Source: G958296245 sp965262055
GTDB lineage: Bacteria; Chloroflexota; Dehalococcoidia; Lucifugimonadales; G958296245
NCBI GenBank assembly: GCA_965262055.1
Contig: CBDHEI010000001.1
Location: 248,001 to 312,000 of the forward strand
Length of the DNA: 64,000 nucleotides
Reading direction: 5' to 3'
The number at the start of each line of letters is the position of its first letter. Positions within the stretch are counted from its first letter, which is position 1. The position numbers and the translations under genes were made by a program. This document shows positions 48,582 through 57,848 of this stretch, piece by piece. The notes below the pieces were generated by a model. The model did not search any database, was not told the DNA's origin, and saw only the letters and a program-made list of their open reading frames with translations.

Positions 48582-50319
48582 CCGGGATTTCCCATATTGG
48601 GAGTCTTCAGGCTCAAGGGGCAGCCCAAACGAGATGGGAGCATCATAGTCAGGTCCTGCAAGGCCACTCAATCGCCGGTCTATCCGATAAGGGATGCGAT
48701 TCTTGCCGTGAACCATGCTTCTTGTCCGTCTTCATCGTCCTCGTGTCCCCTGCCAGTGGGGTGAAACCGCATTGAAGACAAGGCGACTCCCTGGAGCGCT
48801 CTCCCCCTCTTGGCAAGATCGTGGTTGTACCCTCCCTCAGCTTGGCGCCGGCGATAACCGGCCGATACGATCCAACACTCCCTGAAACAACCGTCGAGGA
48901 ACCGACATCTCGGATAACTGAAAGATCAACCACCGGGAGTGCCGCACCAGACGGCCTCCCATCTTGATCAGCTTCACCTGCACGCTCCGCAGCGACCAGT
49001 GCTTGACCGCCTTGGGCAGACACAGCCGGCGAAGGAAGTTCCCAAGGTTGTACGCCAGGACGAACAGAGACAGACGCACCCGGTTGGCCACGAACCGATG
49101 GCACGACAGCCGAGTCCAGTTCAGCGCGTACTTGCCCTCCTTGATCCACTGCTCGGCTGTCCCGCGACCATTGTAGAAACGCACCACTCCTTCGGGGCCA
49201 GCCGTCATGTTCGTGACGATGAAGCCCACCCGGGGGAACAGCTCTCCCCTGTGCCACTCCACCTTGGCCACCACCCGCCGAGCGCGGTCCCAACTCCCGG
49301 CACGATACCAAAAGTCGTCGTATAGGATCACTGGACGCTTCGGCGGCCTCCCCACCGGCCTCCTGAGCAGAGGGGCGATCTCCCGTTGCAGCACCTCGTT
49401 GCCGGGGAGTCTTATAGCGTAAAGGACGTGCCGCTCCTCGAGGTACTCATAGATGTCCAGCTTAGCGAATGCGGCATCGGCACGAAAGTACCGCCGCACT
49501 CCTGTCGCCCCGTAGCGGGACAGGATCGGATCCAGCACCTGCCTCCACCTGTGCGCGCTATGTACGTTCCCCGCACGGAGCATCGCCCCCTCGCAGTCAC
49601 CGAACTGGTTGAACGGTGATAGCACATGCTCCCAAAGTGACCGTTGTACGACGCTCCCTCCTGTCCTCCATGTACCGGACTCTCCGAACTGTCCATGTCC
49701 AAGATCACCCGCCGGTGCGGCGTGCGGGACATAGCTCCATCCACCCACGTAGCGTTCACTCGGCCCAACCCTTCCACATTGCCGTCTTGGATAAGCACCT
49801 CGGTCTCGAACCGGCTCATGGTGTTGGTGCTGGCGGCCGGCCTTTCAGGACCACCTCGCCGTCCAACGACTACCCGCATCGTCGGGTCCTGGGCCAGCCG
49901 TTCAGCGTCGTTGGTATCCTCGTAGCCCGCCAGACGACTGTACACCGACTGCCTGAGAAGGCCCACCAATCGGTGCTGCACGTTGCGGCCGCCCCGAGTC
50001 TCCTGCAAACACTCACTCGCCGTCTCCGTCAGTCCCAGGGCATCATCCAGCTCGCGGCAGGCCAGCAGCCCGGCATCTGAGGTAGTAGTGGCACCGTGGA
50101 ACTCTAATCGTATACGGCGGTCGAAACGGAGCGTGGCGCGTGGGTTGGTGCTTTCACCCATTGGGTGCCTCCGAGGACAGTACGTTATCAAGAGCCAAAG
50201 CAGTCGCTCGCGACCAGTCTAGCACTCATGATAACCACTGTGCTCTGCTATTCGGCTACATTGGGTATCGCTGTTACTGATTACGACACACCTTGCAGGG
50301 TTGATATGGGAAATGTGGG
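48582..50319 (-). mobile_element. IS1380-type element between cas8e and cas3
   Basis: About 1738 bp. Ends: CCGGGATTTCCCATATTGGG on the left, and on the right, read inward, CCCACATTTCCCATATCAAC. Both share ATTTCCCATAT. Pieces of the same element occur at 62159-62439 (other end) and 63524-63719 (this end). I see no clear target duplication. It carries a frameshifted transposase. Confidence 0.75.
48837..50161 (-). pseudogene. Frameshifted IS1380-type transposase
   Basis: Starts MGESTNPRATLRFDRRIRLE; LDMDSSESPVHGGQEGASYN supplies the first catalytic Asp. The frame breaks near 49626: one frame ends YNGHFGSMCYH, the other resumes PFNQFGDCEGAMLRAGNVHS, consistent with loss of one base in a Pro codon. 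The remainder includes YFRADAAFAKLDIYEYLEER and GRGTAEQWIKEGKYALNWTR, then LLYNLGNFLRR-type AYNLGNFLRRLCLP. Otherwise complete. Inactive unless frameshifting occurs. Confidence 0.88.
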
Positions 50320-50546
50320 GTAGAACAGTTGCGCTTTTCGCTATCTCCATTCGCACCAAAGTTCCTCGACGGCTGTTGTCGATCACATACTTGCTCCTCC
50401 TCGCTCATCCAAGCCTTACATCACAAAGATTGTATGTATTGAACAGGCCCAGCGCATTACCTTGTCAAGGGCCTTATGGCAGGCGCCCCAATGCCTTGGG
50501 GATAAACCGTTCTGCAATGCTAGGCTTTGGCCGCGGCACGCATCTC

Positions 50547-50562
50547 CCCCGTACACGCGGGG
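50547..50562 (+). repeat. Solitary CRISPR-repeat core hairpin beside cas3
   Basis: CCCCGTACACGCGGGG, identical over 16 bp (stem and loop) to the core of the array repeat as read on the cas strand, but placed on the plus strand, 26 bp beyond the cas3 stop. The flanks (ATCTC before, GTCTC after) are degenerate relative to the repeat. There is no second repeat 61 bp away and no T-run, so it is neither an array nor an ordinary terminator. The rest of 50320-50588 holds nothing else I can identify. Confidence 0.6.
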
Positions 50563-50588
50563 GTCTCGGTCGCCTAGAGGCTGCGCTG

Positions 50589-53132
50589 TCAGCCGCGGCG
50601 CAGCCCTAGACGGTCGTACACGAAGCGGCGTTCTCCGACGCTGAACTCGAAGCCGCTGTCGTTCGGCGACGGCATGACCGGGCCTTTGACATCGCAGTCA
50701 GGCAGCCAACGAACTGATACGGCCAGCTTGTCGATCCTCCGCGAGCCGTTGAACGGACTGGTCTGAGGTCGGTCAAAGGCTATGTCGATCCGGTCGTCAC
50801 CCAGTCGCGTCCGTATCTTCTCGTCGCCGCTCGCGTATCTCACCTCCCCGTTGTCAGCGAAGAACGACCTGTCGCGCCTGATCGTGTGACCGCGCGCGAG
50901 TTGTTGATCGGCTATCTCGCCGCCCTCCGTTTTCAACGCGTGCATCAACCAGTCCTCGCCCATCTCCCTGGTGATAGCCTCCAGCGCTTCGGGATGGGTC
51001 GCATTCTCGACGAGTAGGCGGTTCATCTCCGGGATACGCCATTCGGAATGCTCGAAAATCAGCCGTCGCGTCGCCTCCAGAATGCTGAGGCTTCCGTACA
51101 CATGACCGTGTGGCCCCAGTCCGTTTGCTTCCTGCCGACTCGTCAGTAGCGACGTGAGGTCATTGTTAGGAGGCATCAGCACGACGCAAACGGGTGCCGC
51201 GTAACCCGCAGGCCGATCGTTACCCTTGTGTCGGTGCAGTCGGCCTATGCGCTGCAAGAGAACGTCCACGGGGCATAGGTCGGTTATCAAGAGATCGGCG
51301 TCGATATCCAGGGACTGCTCCAGAGTCTGCGTTCCCACAACCACACCTCCCCCCCGCTGGCGTTTCCCGCCGAGCAGCCTTTCCACCCGCTCATCGAGGA
51401 GTACCCGGTCGCAGGAGGCAAACCGACCGTGGTGCAGCGTCGGCACGCCTTCCACGTTGAACAGCAGTCCGGCGCCGCCCGAAGCGACTAACTCTTCAAG
51501 CGCCTGCTGAGTGCTCACGGCGTGGCCGACCGTGTTGCGGACGATGAGGACCTTCGCACCCGCGAGGGCCGCGGTCAGGGCCCGTCGGGCCGTGTCGACA
51601 AAGTCGTGCATCGCCGGACTCGCCTTGATAGACACCTTCTTTCCCTGGCCGTTCCCACCGGCACTCACCAGGTTCTCGCCCGAGGCGTCCGGCGTGCTGA
51701 CCGCGGGATACGGCGCACCGATCGCCTCATGGAGCGTTGGGGGGCTTTGGTTGGCGCGCTGGCCATGGTGCAGCCACCGACGGCGTGCCACCGAGCCGAG
51801 GGTGGCTGACATCAGCAGGGCGTACCCGCCCGCCCCTACGTGAGCGCCCAACAGCGCCTCCAAGACTACGCTCATGTATGTGTCCGACGCGTGCACTTCG
51901 TCCACGACCAAGAGGTTCCTCGCGAGGCAGGCGGCCCTCATGTGAGCGTTCTTGACTTGGAGCGCTCCCATCATCGCTTGGTCTACCGTGCCGACGGCGA
52001 CCTGTGCCGCGAGAAACCGCTTCGGGTTCGTCGACGCCCAGGGCCTGTCGTCGCCCTCCCACCATGCCTTGTAGTGATGCATGGCAACCGTAGCCGCATC
52101 GGTGCCGGGATCGTATCCGGGCACGGCAAGCACGACGGGAGGCCTGTAGTCCGGCAGAAGCCTGCTGACGAAACGCTCGACGCGCCTGTGTATCTGGGCC
52201 GCGGCAGCGCGGGTGGGCAGCGCAAAGTAGATCCCGTCCACCAACCCCGCCTCGTACATGCGGGCGAACCGCCAGAGCGCGGCCTCGGTCTTGCCGGAGC
52301 CGGTCTCGGACTCGATGATGACAAGTCGCTCGTCCAGCGGGACGTCGAGAGCCGTCTGCTGTATCGCGCGCGTATCCGATAGTCGGAACAGCTTGCCGAA
52401 CTCTGGCACAGCCTTGAAGCCGTTTCTCTGCTCGGCCAAGTCCAGTCCTATCGCTTCGACGGCCGTCCTGGCACGCCGCCGGGCCTCTGCAAAATAGTCG
52501 TCGTCCGGTGCGTCGACATAGGGAAACCATTCCTCGTTCGAGCCGATCCAGTCGGCCCAATTGCACAGTCCAAGAAACATGTGCTGGAAGGCGGGATCGG
52601 CCGGAAGGGGGGGCGATCCGTCAACGAACGCTGCGGGGAACCAGCGTGGAAGCGACCGGCCGACGAACTCTACGAACTCCCTGGGGCGCAGGTCGCCTAA
52701 CGGCCGCCAGACAGCCGGATTCCTGCTCAGGCCACCCTCCAGTTGCAACGGTTGACCATGGTGCGAGAGCGTGGCGACCAGCATCGCACAGACGGTTTCG
52801 CCATCGCGGTCGTCCCAGGCCAAGAGATCTTGCCAGCGCAGGGCGGGGAAAAACCAGTTCGCCGTCTCGCTGTCTTTGTCCATCAACACTGGAACCAGGT
52901 CGTTGGTGTGGCCGGCCCGATGCGGCCTTGATCTACCCCGCAGGTCTTCCTCCTTCCATATTCTGGCCTGGAAGCCGACGTTCGCTTTGCCGATGTCGTG
53001 AAGGGCGGCGAAGACGGCCAACCGTGACGCCGTCCCGCCGTCGAGACTGTCCCGGCCGCCGGAACGGGCCAATCTGGCCCGAATGGTTGGTTGGGCGATC
53101 AACGCCTCGAAACACGCTCCGACATCCGTTAG
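50589..53132 (-). pseudogene. cas3: Cas3 helicase-nuclease, all but the first 42 codons
   Basis: HD domain with FAALHDIGKANVGFQ, superfamily 2 helicase with Walker A ESETGSGKTEA, DEVH box LVVDEVHASDT, SATLG, and the motif V/VI region VGTQTLEQSLDIDADLLITD. It ends with the Cas3 C-terminal domain and stops at 50589. It degrades Cascade-bound DNA in type I systems. IS copy 5 at 53133 cuts the gene after HHLTDVGAC-; codons 1-42 are at 54836-54960. A GTG inside the IS end (53153) could start a protein MSFGGFGL-TDVGACF lacking the first HD-motif histidines. Confidence 0.9.
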
Positions 53133-54835
53133 CCCGAATCCACCGAAGGACACCTATGGACGGCGTGAGGACAGCGGCAGGGTGGGTGAGGGAGCTACAG
53201 GGGAGATGGCTGGGCTCATTGGGGTAGATTGGAGGTCGGCGAACGGTCTTCAGTCGCCGCATAGGGCCCCTATGGCCCTCTGCGGGAGCTGCGATGCGCG
53301 GGATGGCGAGAGAATACGCAGCAGGGAACTCTCGCGGACCGGGGTGGCACGAGTTTGCAGGGAAGTTGGGTCAGTTGCAGGCTGGCAGTCAGGCGGGGAG
53401 TGGAATGGCTCGCAGCCGGGCCATGGCGCGAGTGAACTGGGTTTCCCAAGGCCAATGCTGGGGAAGATGCAGGGTAAGGCGGCGCGCCGAGTGGGTGATC
53501 CGTCCCACCAGAGCGAAGACCCGCCGCCTGAGGGTCTTGGTGGTCACGGTCCGTTCGGCCAGACCGATGCGCGCTGTCCAGCGGGCGAGGTTGTGTGCCA
53601 TCACCTGCACCGCCAGCCAGGCGCCGTTGGCGGCGAAGCGCCCCGAGGGGAGATGGTTGAGTCCGACGCCGTGTTTCAGGTCTCGAATGGCGTTCTCGAT
53701 CTCGGCGTGGCGGCGATGATCGGCCTCCAGTTCCAGGGTTTCCCCGTCCCGGTCGGTGATGAAGCCGTGATAGCTGTAGGTGGCGAAGAGGGCCAACTGG
53801 GAACCGGGCGTGGGCTTCACCCGCCGGACGATGAGCCGCACCGGCGCGGCGTCGGGTTCACTCTGGAAGGGGGTATAGGTGGTCTCGGCCACATCGGCGG
53901 CGCCGTCCATCCAGTAGGGAATCGGCGTCCAGTCCTGCTCGGGGATCGCCTCAATCAACTCCCGCAGGCCTTTGTGCTGGCGGATGGTGATGGAGAAGCG
54001 GACACCCATCTCGCGGCAGACGGCGACGAGAGCGTGGGCGTAGAAACCGCTGTCGGCGCGCACCGTGAGTTGGCCGCTGGCCCCACCGTAGCGCACCCGC
54101 CCCACCGTTTCACGCAGGAAGTGGGCAGCGCCGCGAGCGGTGTTGGCACGGCCCTCGCGCAGCCGGGACATCAGCACATCGCCGGTTCCGGCGGCGATGG
54201 CCAGCAGTGGGTGATAGCCCCGCGCGCCGGTGTAGTTGTGGTGTCGCGCCCCTTCTTTGTCCAGTCCATAGGTCTCGCAGATGGTGGAGTCCAGGTCGAT
54301 GGTCAGGGGCGAGTCGCCGGGTCCGGCCCCAGCGGCCCATGCGCGTGCCAGCAACTGGCGGCTCACCCGGTCGAGTTGACGGACATGCCCCCACCGGAAA
54401 CTGCGCAGGAAGGTGCCCAGGGTGGATGGCGCCTTGACCACGCAGCCGAGAACACCGACCGTCCCACCAGCACGCAGCGCATCGGCGTCGTCGATGAAGT
54501 CGCCGCCCGCCAGCGCGGAAGCGACCAGCGTCAGCATTTTGTCCCCCGTGTTCGCCCGCCCCGGTGCGCAGCCGAGGTCGAGGTGATGGTCGGCGAGTTC
54601 CCGCAGGCCCAGGTGCTGTGCAAGGGTGGCCGGCAGGAGCAGGCCGGCATTGGCCACCAGGCGGTGGTCGTCAAAGACGACGCCGATACGGTCGGGATTG
54701 TTCTGTGGCAGCATCTACTGGGTGCTCCTTGTTTCCGGGCGGTTTTCTGTTTCAAAACCATTCTCCCAGATTCAGAGGAGCACCCTCTGGCTTCTTCAAG
54801 GACTGTCCCCAAAGTCGTCTTTCGGTGGATTCGGG
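53133..54835 (-). mobile_element. IS1380-family element, copy 5 of 7, inside cas3
   Basis: A 1703-bp copy with GTTAG duplications at 53128-53132 and 54836-54840. The orientation of its transposase is the same as cas3. Removal restores RIHLLEHHL-TDVGACFEALI, so this insertion is the direct cause of cas3 loss of integrity. Confidence 0.95.
53389..54714 (-). CDS. IS1380-family DDE transposase (copy 5)
   Basis: 441 aa, intact; variants GDKM, HSARRL and HWPWETQ, a combination unique among the seven copies. Catalytic residues unchanged. Confidence 0.93.
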   Translation of the reverse strand: MLPQNNPDRIGVVFDDHRLVANAGLLLPATLAQHLGLRELADHHLDLGCAPGRANTGDKMLTLVASALAGGDFIDDADALRAGGTVGVLGCVVKAPSTLGTFLRSFRWGHVRQLDRVSRQLLARAWAAGAGPGDSPLTIDLDSTICETYGLDKEGARHHNYTGARGYHPLLAIAAGTGDVLMSRLREGRANTARGAAHFLRETVGRVRYGGASGQLTVRADSGFYAHALVAVCREMGVRFSITIRQHKGLRELIEAIPEQDWTPIPYWMDGAADVAETTYTPFQSEPDAAPVRLIVRRVKPTPGSQLALFATYSYHGFITDRDGETLELEADHRRHAEIENAIRDLKHGVGLNHLPSGRFAANGAWLAVQVMAHNLARWTARIGLAERTVTTKTLRRRVFALVGRITHSARRLTLHLPQHWPWETQFTRAMARLRAIPLPA

Positions 54836-54960
54836 GTTAGGTGATGCTCTAGGAGATGTATGCGCCGGGGGTCGTTTCTGTCCGATTTTGCCCAATGGAG
54901 GCGAGTGTAGGCCGGTGCACACTCAGCGTCTCTCATCTCTGGCTCCTGCTGTCGAAGCAT
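54836..54960 (-). pseudogene. cas3: Cas3, first 42 codons cut off by IS copy 5
   Basis: From ATG 54960 the minus strand reads MLRQQEPEMRDAECAPAYTR, LHWAKSDRNDPRRIHLLEHH and L, then enters the IS after CTAAC. W-A-K-S and H-L-L-E-H-H are standard N-terminal Cas3 features, the latter holding the first HD-domain histidines. A second in-frame ATG lies at 54936. It was missed by simple ORF finding because the IS interrupts it. Confidence 0.88.
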
Positions 54961-55061
54961 TGTGCTCGGCCGATTAGGGCCGACTTGCGTCCGTGCGCGA
55001 TTTTACTCCAAACTTGACCGCAGAAGATGGCCTTGCGCCCAATCGGGAATACGAGGGATTC

Positions 55062-55601
55062 ATGGGTGACCTTACGTTCAACGCTGTCGATGTCGAAACG
55101 GCAAACGCGGATCCGGCCAGCATCTGCCAGATCGGGATTGTCCGCGTACGAGCCGGTGAGGTTGAGGAGCAGTTGTCTATTTTGGTCAATCCTGAGCAGC
55201 GCTTCAACCCCGTCAACGTCAGGATTCATGGGATCAGCGAAGCCACGGTCAAACATAGCGGGACCATGCCTTCGGTCTACGCCAGAGTGTCCCGTCTGCT
55301 GGAGGGAGCGCTGATAGTCAGCCACACGTCGTTCGATCAGTGGGCTCTCCACGGGGCGATAACCCGGTACGGCCTGAAGCCTATCCGGGCAACCTGGCTT
55401 GACAGTGCCGCGATCGCGCGGCGCACCTGGCCCGAGAAGTACAGTCGCAGAGGTTGGGGCCTAGCTGTAATCGCAGCCGACTTGGGCATCACCTTCAAAC
55501 ACCACGATGCGTTGGAGGATGCCAGAGCAGCAGCAGAGATCGTACTGCACGCCTGCCGACATACCGGGCTGGACATTGACGAGTGGCTAGATCGGAACTG
55601 A
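55062..55601 (+). CDS. DnaQ-like DEDDh 3'-5' exonuclease
   Basis: About 179 aa from ATG 55062, with GAGG eight bases upstream. Exo I: D10-V-E12 in FNAVDVETANADPASICQIG; Exo II: SHTSFDQWAL near residue 88; Exo III: HHDALEDARAAAEIV near 148, giving the DEDDh set. The block WLDSAAIARRTWPEKY and the lack of other domains fit the single-domain epsilon/exonuclease group. It is divergent to cas3 and about 100 bp from the cas3 start. DnaQ-type exonucleases trim prespacers in some type I-E systems and can be fused to Cas2, so a CRISPR-adaptation role is plausible; general DNA repair is the alternative. Confidence 0.85.
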   Translation: MGDLTFNAVDVETANADPASICQIGIVRVRAGEVEEQLSILVNPEQRFNPVNVRIHGISEATVKHSGTMPSVYARVSRLLEGALIVSHTSFDQWALHGAITRYGLKPIRATWLDSAAIARRTWPEKYSRRGWGLAVIAADLGITFKHHDALEDARAAAEIVLHACRHTGLDIDEWLDRN

Positions 55602-55772
55602 AGCCCTTCCTACTGGCCGAATCCACTCAGGCGGACCCTGGATCCCCTCGGCTAAAACAGAACCGCTCCGTGGGTGTCTGGCTCGATGCCAGTACCCGCG
55701 CGCGCCGCTCGGAGACGGCGTGTGTCCGTAAGGGGGCTATCATGACGCACGACCCCGCCGGATGCCAGTAAG
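55602..55772. other. Short interval ending at a GTAAG target site
   Basis: No gene recognised in 55602-55740. From ATG 55762 a frame MPVRNPVPDFNAGWVTGKQK is formed if base 55772 is joined to base 61611, across the putative composite transposon. Confidence 0.4.
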
Positions 55773-57474
55773 CCCGAATCCACCGAAGGACACCGATGGA
55801 CGGCGTGAGGACAGCGGCAGGGTGGGTGAGGGAGCTACAGGGGAGATGGCTGGGCTCATTGGGGTAGATTGGATCGGCGAACGGTCTTCAGTCGCCGCAG
55901 AGGGCCCCTATGGCCCTCTGCGGGAGCTGCGATGCGCGGGATGGCGAGAGAATACGCAGCAGGGAACTCTCTCGGACCGGGGTGGCACGAGTTTGCAGGG
56001 AAGTTGGGTCAGTTGCAGGCTGGCAGTTCAGGCGGGGAGTGGAATGGCTCGCAGCCGGGCCATGGCGCGAGTGAACTGGGTTTCCCAAGTCCAATGCTGG
56101 GGAAGATGCAGGGTAAGGCGGCGCGCCGAGCGGGTGATCCGTCCCACCAGAGCGAAGACCCGCCGCCTGAGGGTCTTGGTGGTCACGGTCCGTTCGGCCA
56201 GACCGATGCGCGCTGTCCAGCGGGCGAGGTTGTGTGCCATCACCTGCACCGCCAGCCAGGCGCCGTTGGCGGCGAAGCGCCCCGAGGGGAGATGGTTGAG
56301 TCCGACGCCGTGTTTCAGGTCTCGAATGGCGTTCTCGATCTCGGCGTGGCGGCGATGATCGGCCTCCAGTTCCAGGGTTTCCCCGTCCCGGTCGGTGATG
56401 AAGCCGTGATAGCTGTAGGTGGCGAAGAGGGCCAACTGGGAACCGGGCGTGGGCTTCACCCGCCGGACGATGAGCCGCACCGGCGCGGCGTCGGGTTCAC
56501 TCTGGAAGGGGGTATAGGTGGTCTCGGCCACATCGGCGGCGCCGTCCATCCAGTAGGGAATCGGCGTCCAGTCCTGCTCGGGGATCGCCTCAATCAACTC
56601 CCGCAGGCCTTTGTGCTGGCGGATGGTGATGGAGAAGCGGACACCCATCTCACGGCAGACGGCGACGAGAGCGTGGGCGTAGAAGCCGCTGTCGGCGCGC
56701 ACCGTGAGTTGGCCGCTGGCCCCACCGTAGCGCACCCGCCCCACCGTTTCACGCAGGAAGTGGGCAGCGCCGCGAGCGGTGTTGGCACGGCCCTCGCGCA
56801 GCCGGGACATCAGCACATCGCCGGTTCCGGCGGCGATGGCCAGCAGTGGGTGATAGCCCCGCGCGCCGGTGTAGTTGTGGTGTCGCGCCCCTTCTTTGTC
56901 CAGTCCATAGGTCTCGCAGATGGTGGAGTCCAGGTCGATGGTCAGGGGCGAGTCGCCGGGTCCGGCCCCAGCGGCCCATGCGCGTGCCAGCAACTGGCGG
57001 CTCACCCGGTCGAGTTGACGGACATGCCCCCACCGGAAGCTGCGCAGGAAGGTGCCCAGGGTGGATGGCGCCTTGACCACGCAGCCGAGAACACCGACCG
57101 TCCCACCAGCACGCAGCGCATCGGCGTCGTCGATGAAGTCGCCGCCCGCCAGCGCGGAAGCGACCAGCGTCAGCATTTTGTCCCCCGTGTTCGCCCGCCC
57201 CGGTGCGCAGCCGAGGTCGAGGTGATGGTCGGCGAGTTCCCGCAGGCCCAGGTGCTGTGCAAGGGTGGCCGGCAGGAGCAGGCCGGCATTGGCCACCAGG
57301 CGGTGGTCGTCAAAGACGACGCCGATACGGTCGGGATTGTTCTGTGGCAGCATCTACTGGGTGCTCCTTGTTTCCGGGCGGTTTTCTGTTTCAAAACCAT
57401 TCTCCCAGATTCAGAGGAGCACCCTCTGGCTTCTTCAAGGACTGTCCCCAAAGTCGTCTTTCGGTGGATTCGGG
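55773..57474 (-). mobile_element. IS1380-family element, copy 6 of 7
   Basis: A 1702-bp copy, left flank GTAAG, right flank CTAAA (no own duplication). It has small indels against the consensus: GATCGG for GAGGTCGG near 55871, and an extra T in GCAGTTCAGG near 56027. It cuts off the 5' part of the solute-binding-protein gene. Confidence 0.93.
56028..57353 (-). CDS. IS1380-family DDE transposase (copy 6)
   Basis: 441 aa, intact; variants GDKM, RSARRL and HWTWETQ. It shares RSARRL with copies 2 and 7. No lesion seen. Confidence 0.93.
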   Translation of the reverse strand: MLPQNNPDRIGVVFDDHRLVANAGLLLPATLAQHLGLRELADHHLDLGCAPGRANTGDKMLTLVASALAGGDFIDDADALRAGGTVGVLGCVVKAPSTLGTFLRSFRWGHVRQLDRVSRQLLARAWAAGAGPGDSPLTIDLDSTICETYGLDKEGARHHNYTGARGYHPLLAIAAGTGDVLMSRLREGRANTARGAAHFLRETVGRVRYGGASGQLTVRADSGFYAHALVAVCREMGVRFSITIRQHKGLRELIEAIPEQDWTPIPYWMDGAADVAETTYTPFQSEPDAAPVRLIVRRVKPTPGSQLALFATYSYHGFITDRDGETLELEADHRRHAEIENAIRDLKHGVGLNHLPSGRFAANGAWLAVQVMAHNLARWTARIGLAERTVTTKTLRRRVFALVGRITRSARRLTLHLPQHWTWETQFTRAMARLRAIPLPA

Positions 57475-57738
57475 CTAAAGGGCGCTGCGCTCGTGAACCT
57501 TGACGAGCGCGCGGCCTACTTCCGGCAGTTCAACGAGGAGGTCCTCTGGAAGCTTCTGCCGATGACCAACATCAATCAGTACGCCCAGGTCAAGGTCAAG
57601 AGCAAGCGCTTCTACATGCCCATCCTCGGAGAGATTCCGAAGGTGAACCAGTTCCGCAACTTGCCAATCTTCCCCATCCACGCCAACCGGGACGACAACT
57701 GGGTCTACCACGCGGAGCAGTGGGACATCAGACAGTAG
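57475..57738 (+). pseudogene. C-terminal fragment of an oligopeptide ABC transporter binding protein
   Basis: An 87-codon tail: NLDERAAYFRQFNEEVLWKL, LPMTNINQYAQVKVKSKRFY and YHAEQWDI with a stop at 57736. The ERA-x-YF-x-x-FNE-x-V pattern near the end is typical of family 5 extracellular solute-binding proteins (DppA/OppA). The rest was removed at the IS boundary. It would have been the first gene of the permease operon that follows. Confidence 0.75.
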
Positions 57739-57848
57739 GGAAGGCCTGAGACAGTTCTCGAGCCGCAGAGGGCTCGAGGCAGAACCTAATCGGAGCCCGT
57801 TGGGGGGAGGCCCGGATTCACGGGCGCCCCCCAACGTTCTAAGAGCCC

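Noticed and set aside
50541..50570. Reading the hairpin after cas3 as a rho-independent terminator
   Set aside because: No T-run follows on either strand and the loop matches the CRISPR repeat exactly, so a repeat-derived origin explains it better.
55773..57474. Treating copies 6 and 7 as ordinary single insertions with lost duplications
   Set aside because: Possible, but matching outer flanks and shared private variants favour a linked origin; kept as a hypothesis with moderate confidence only.
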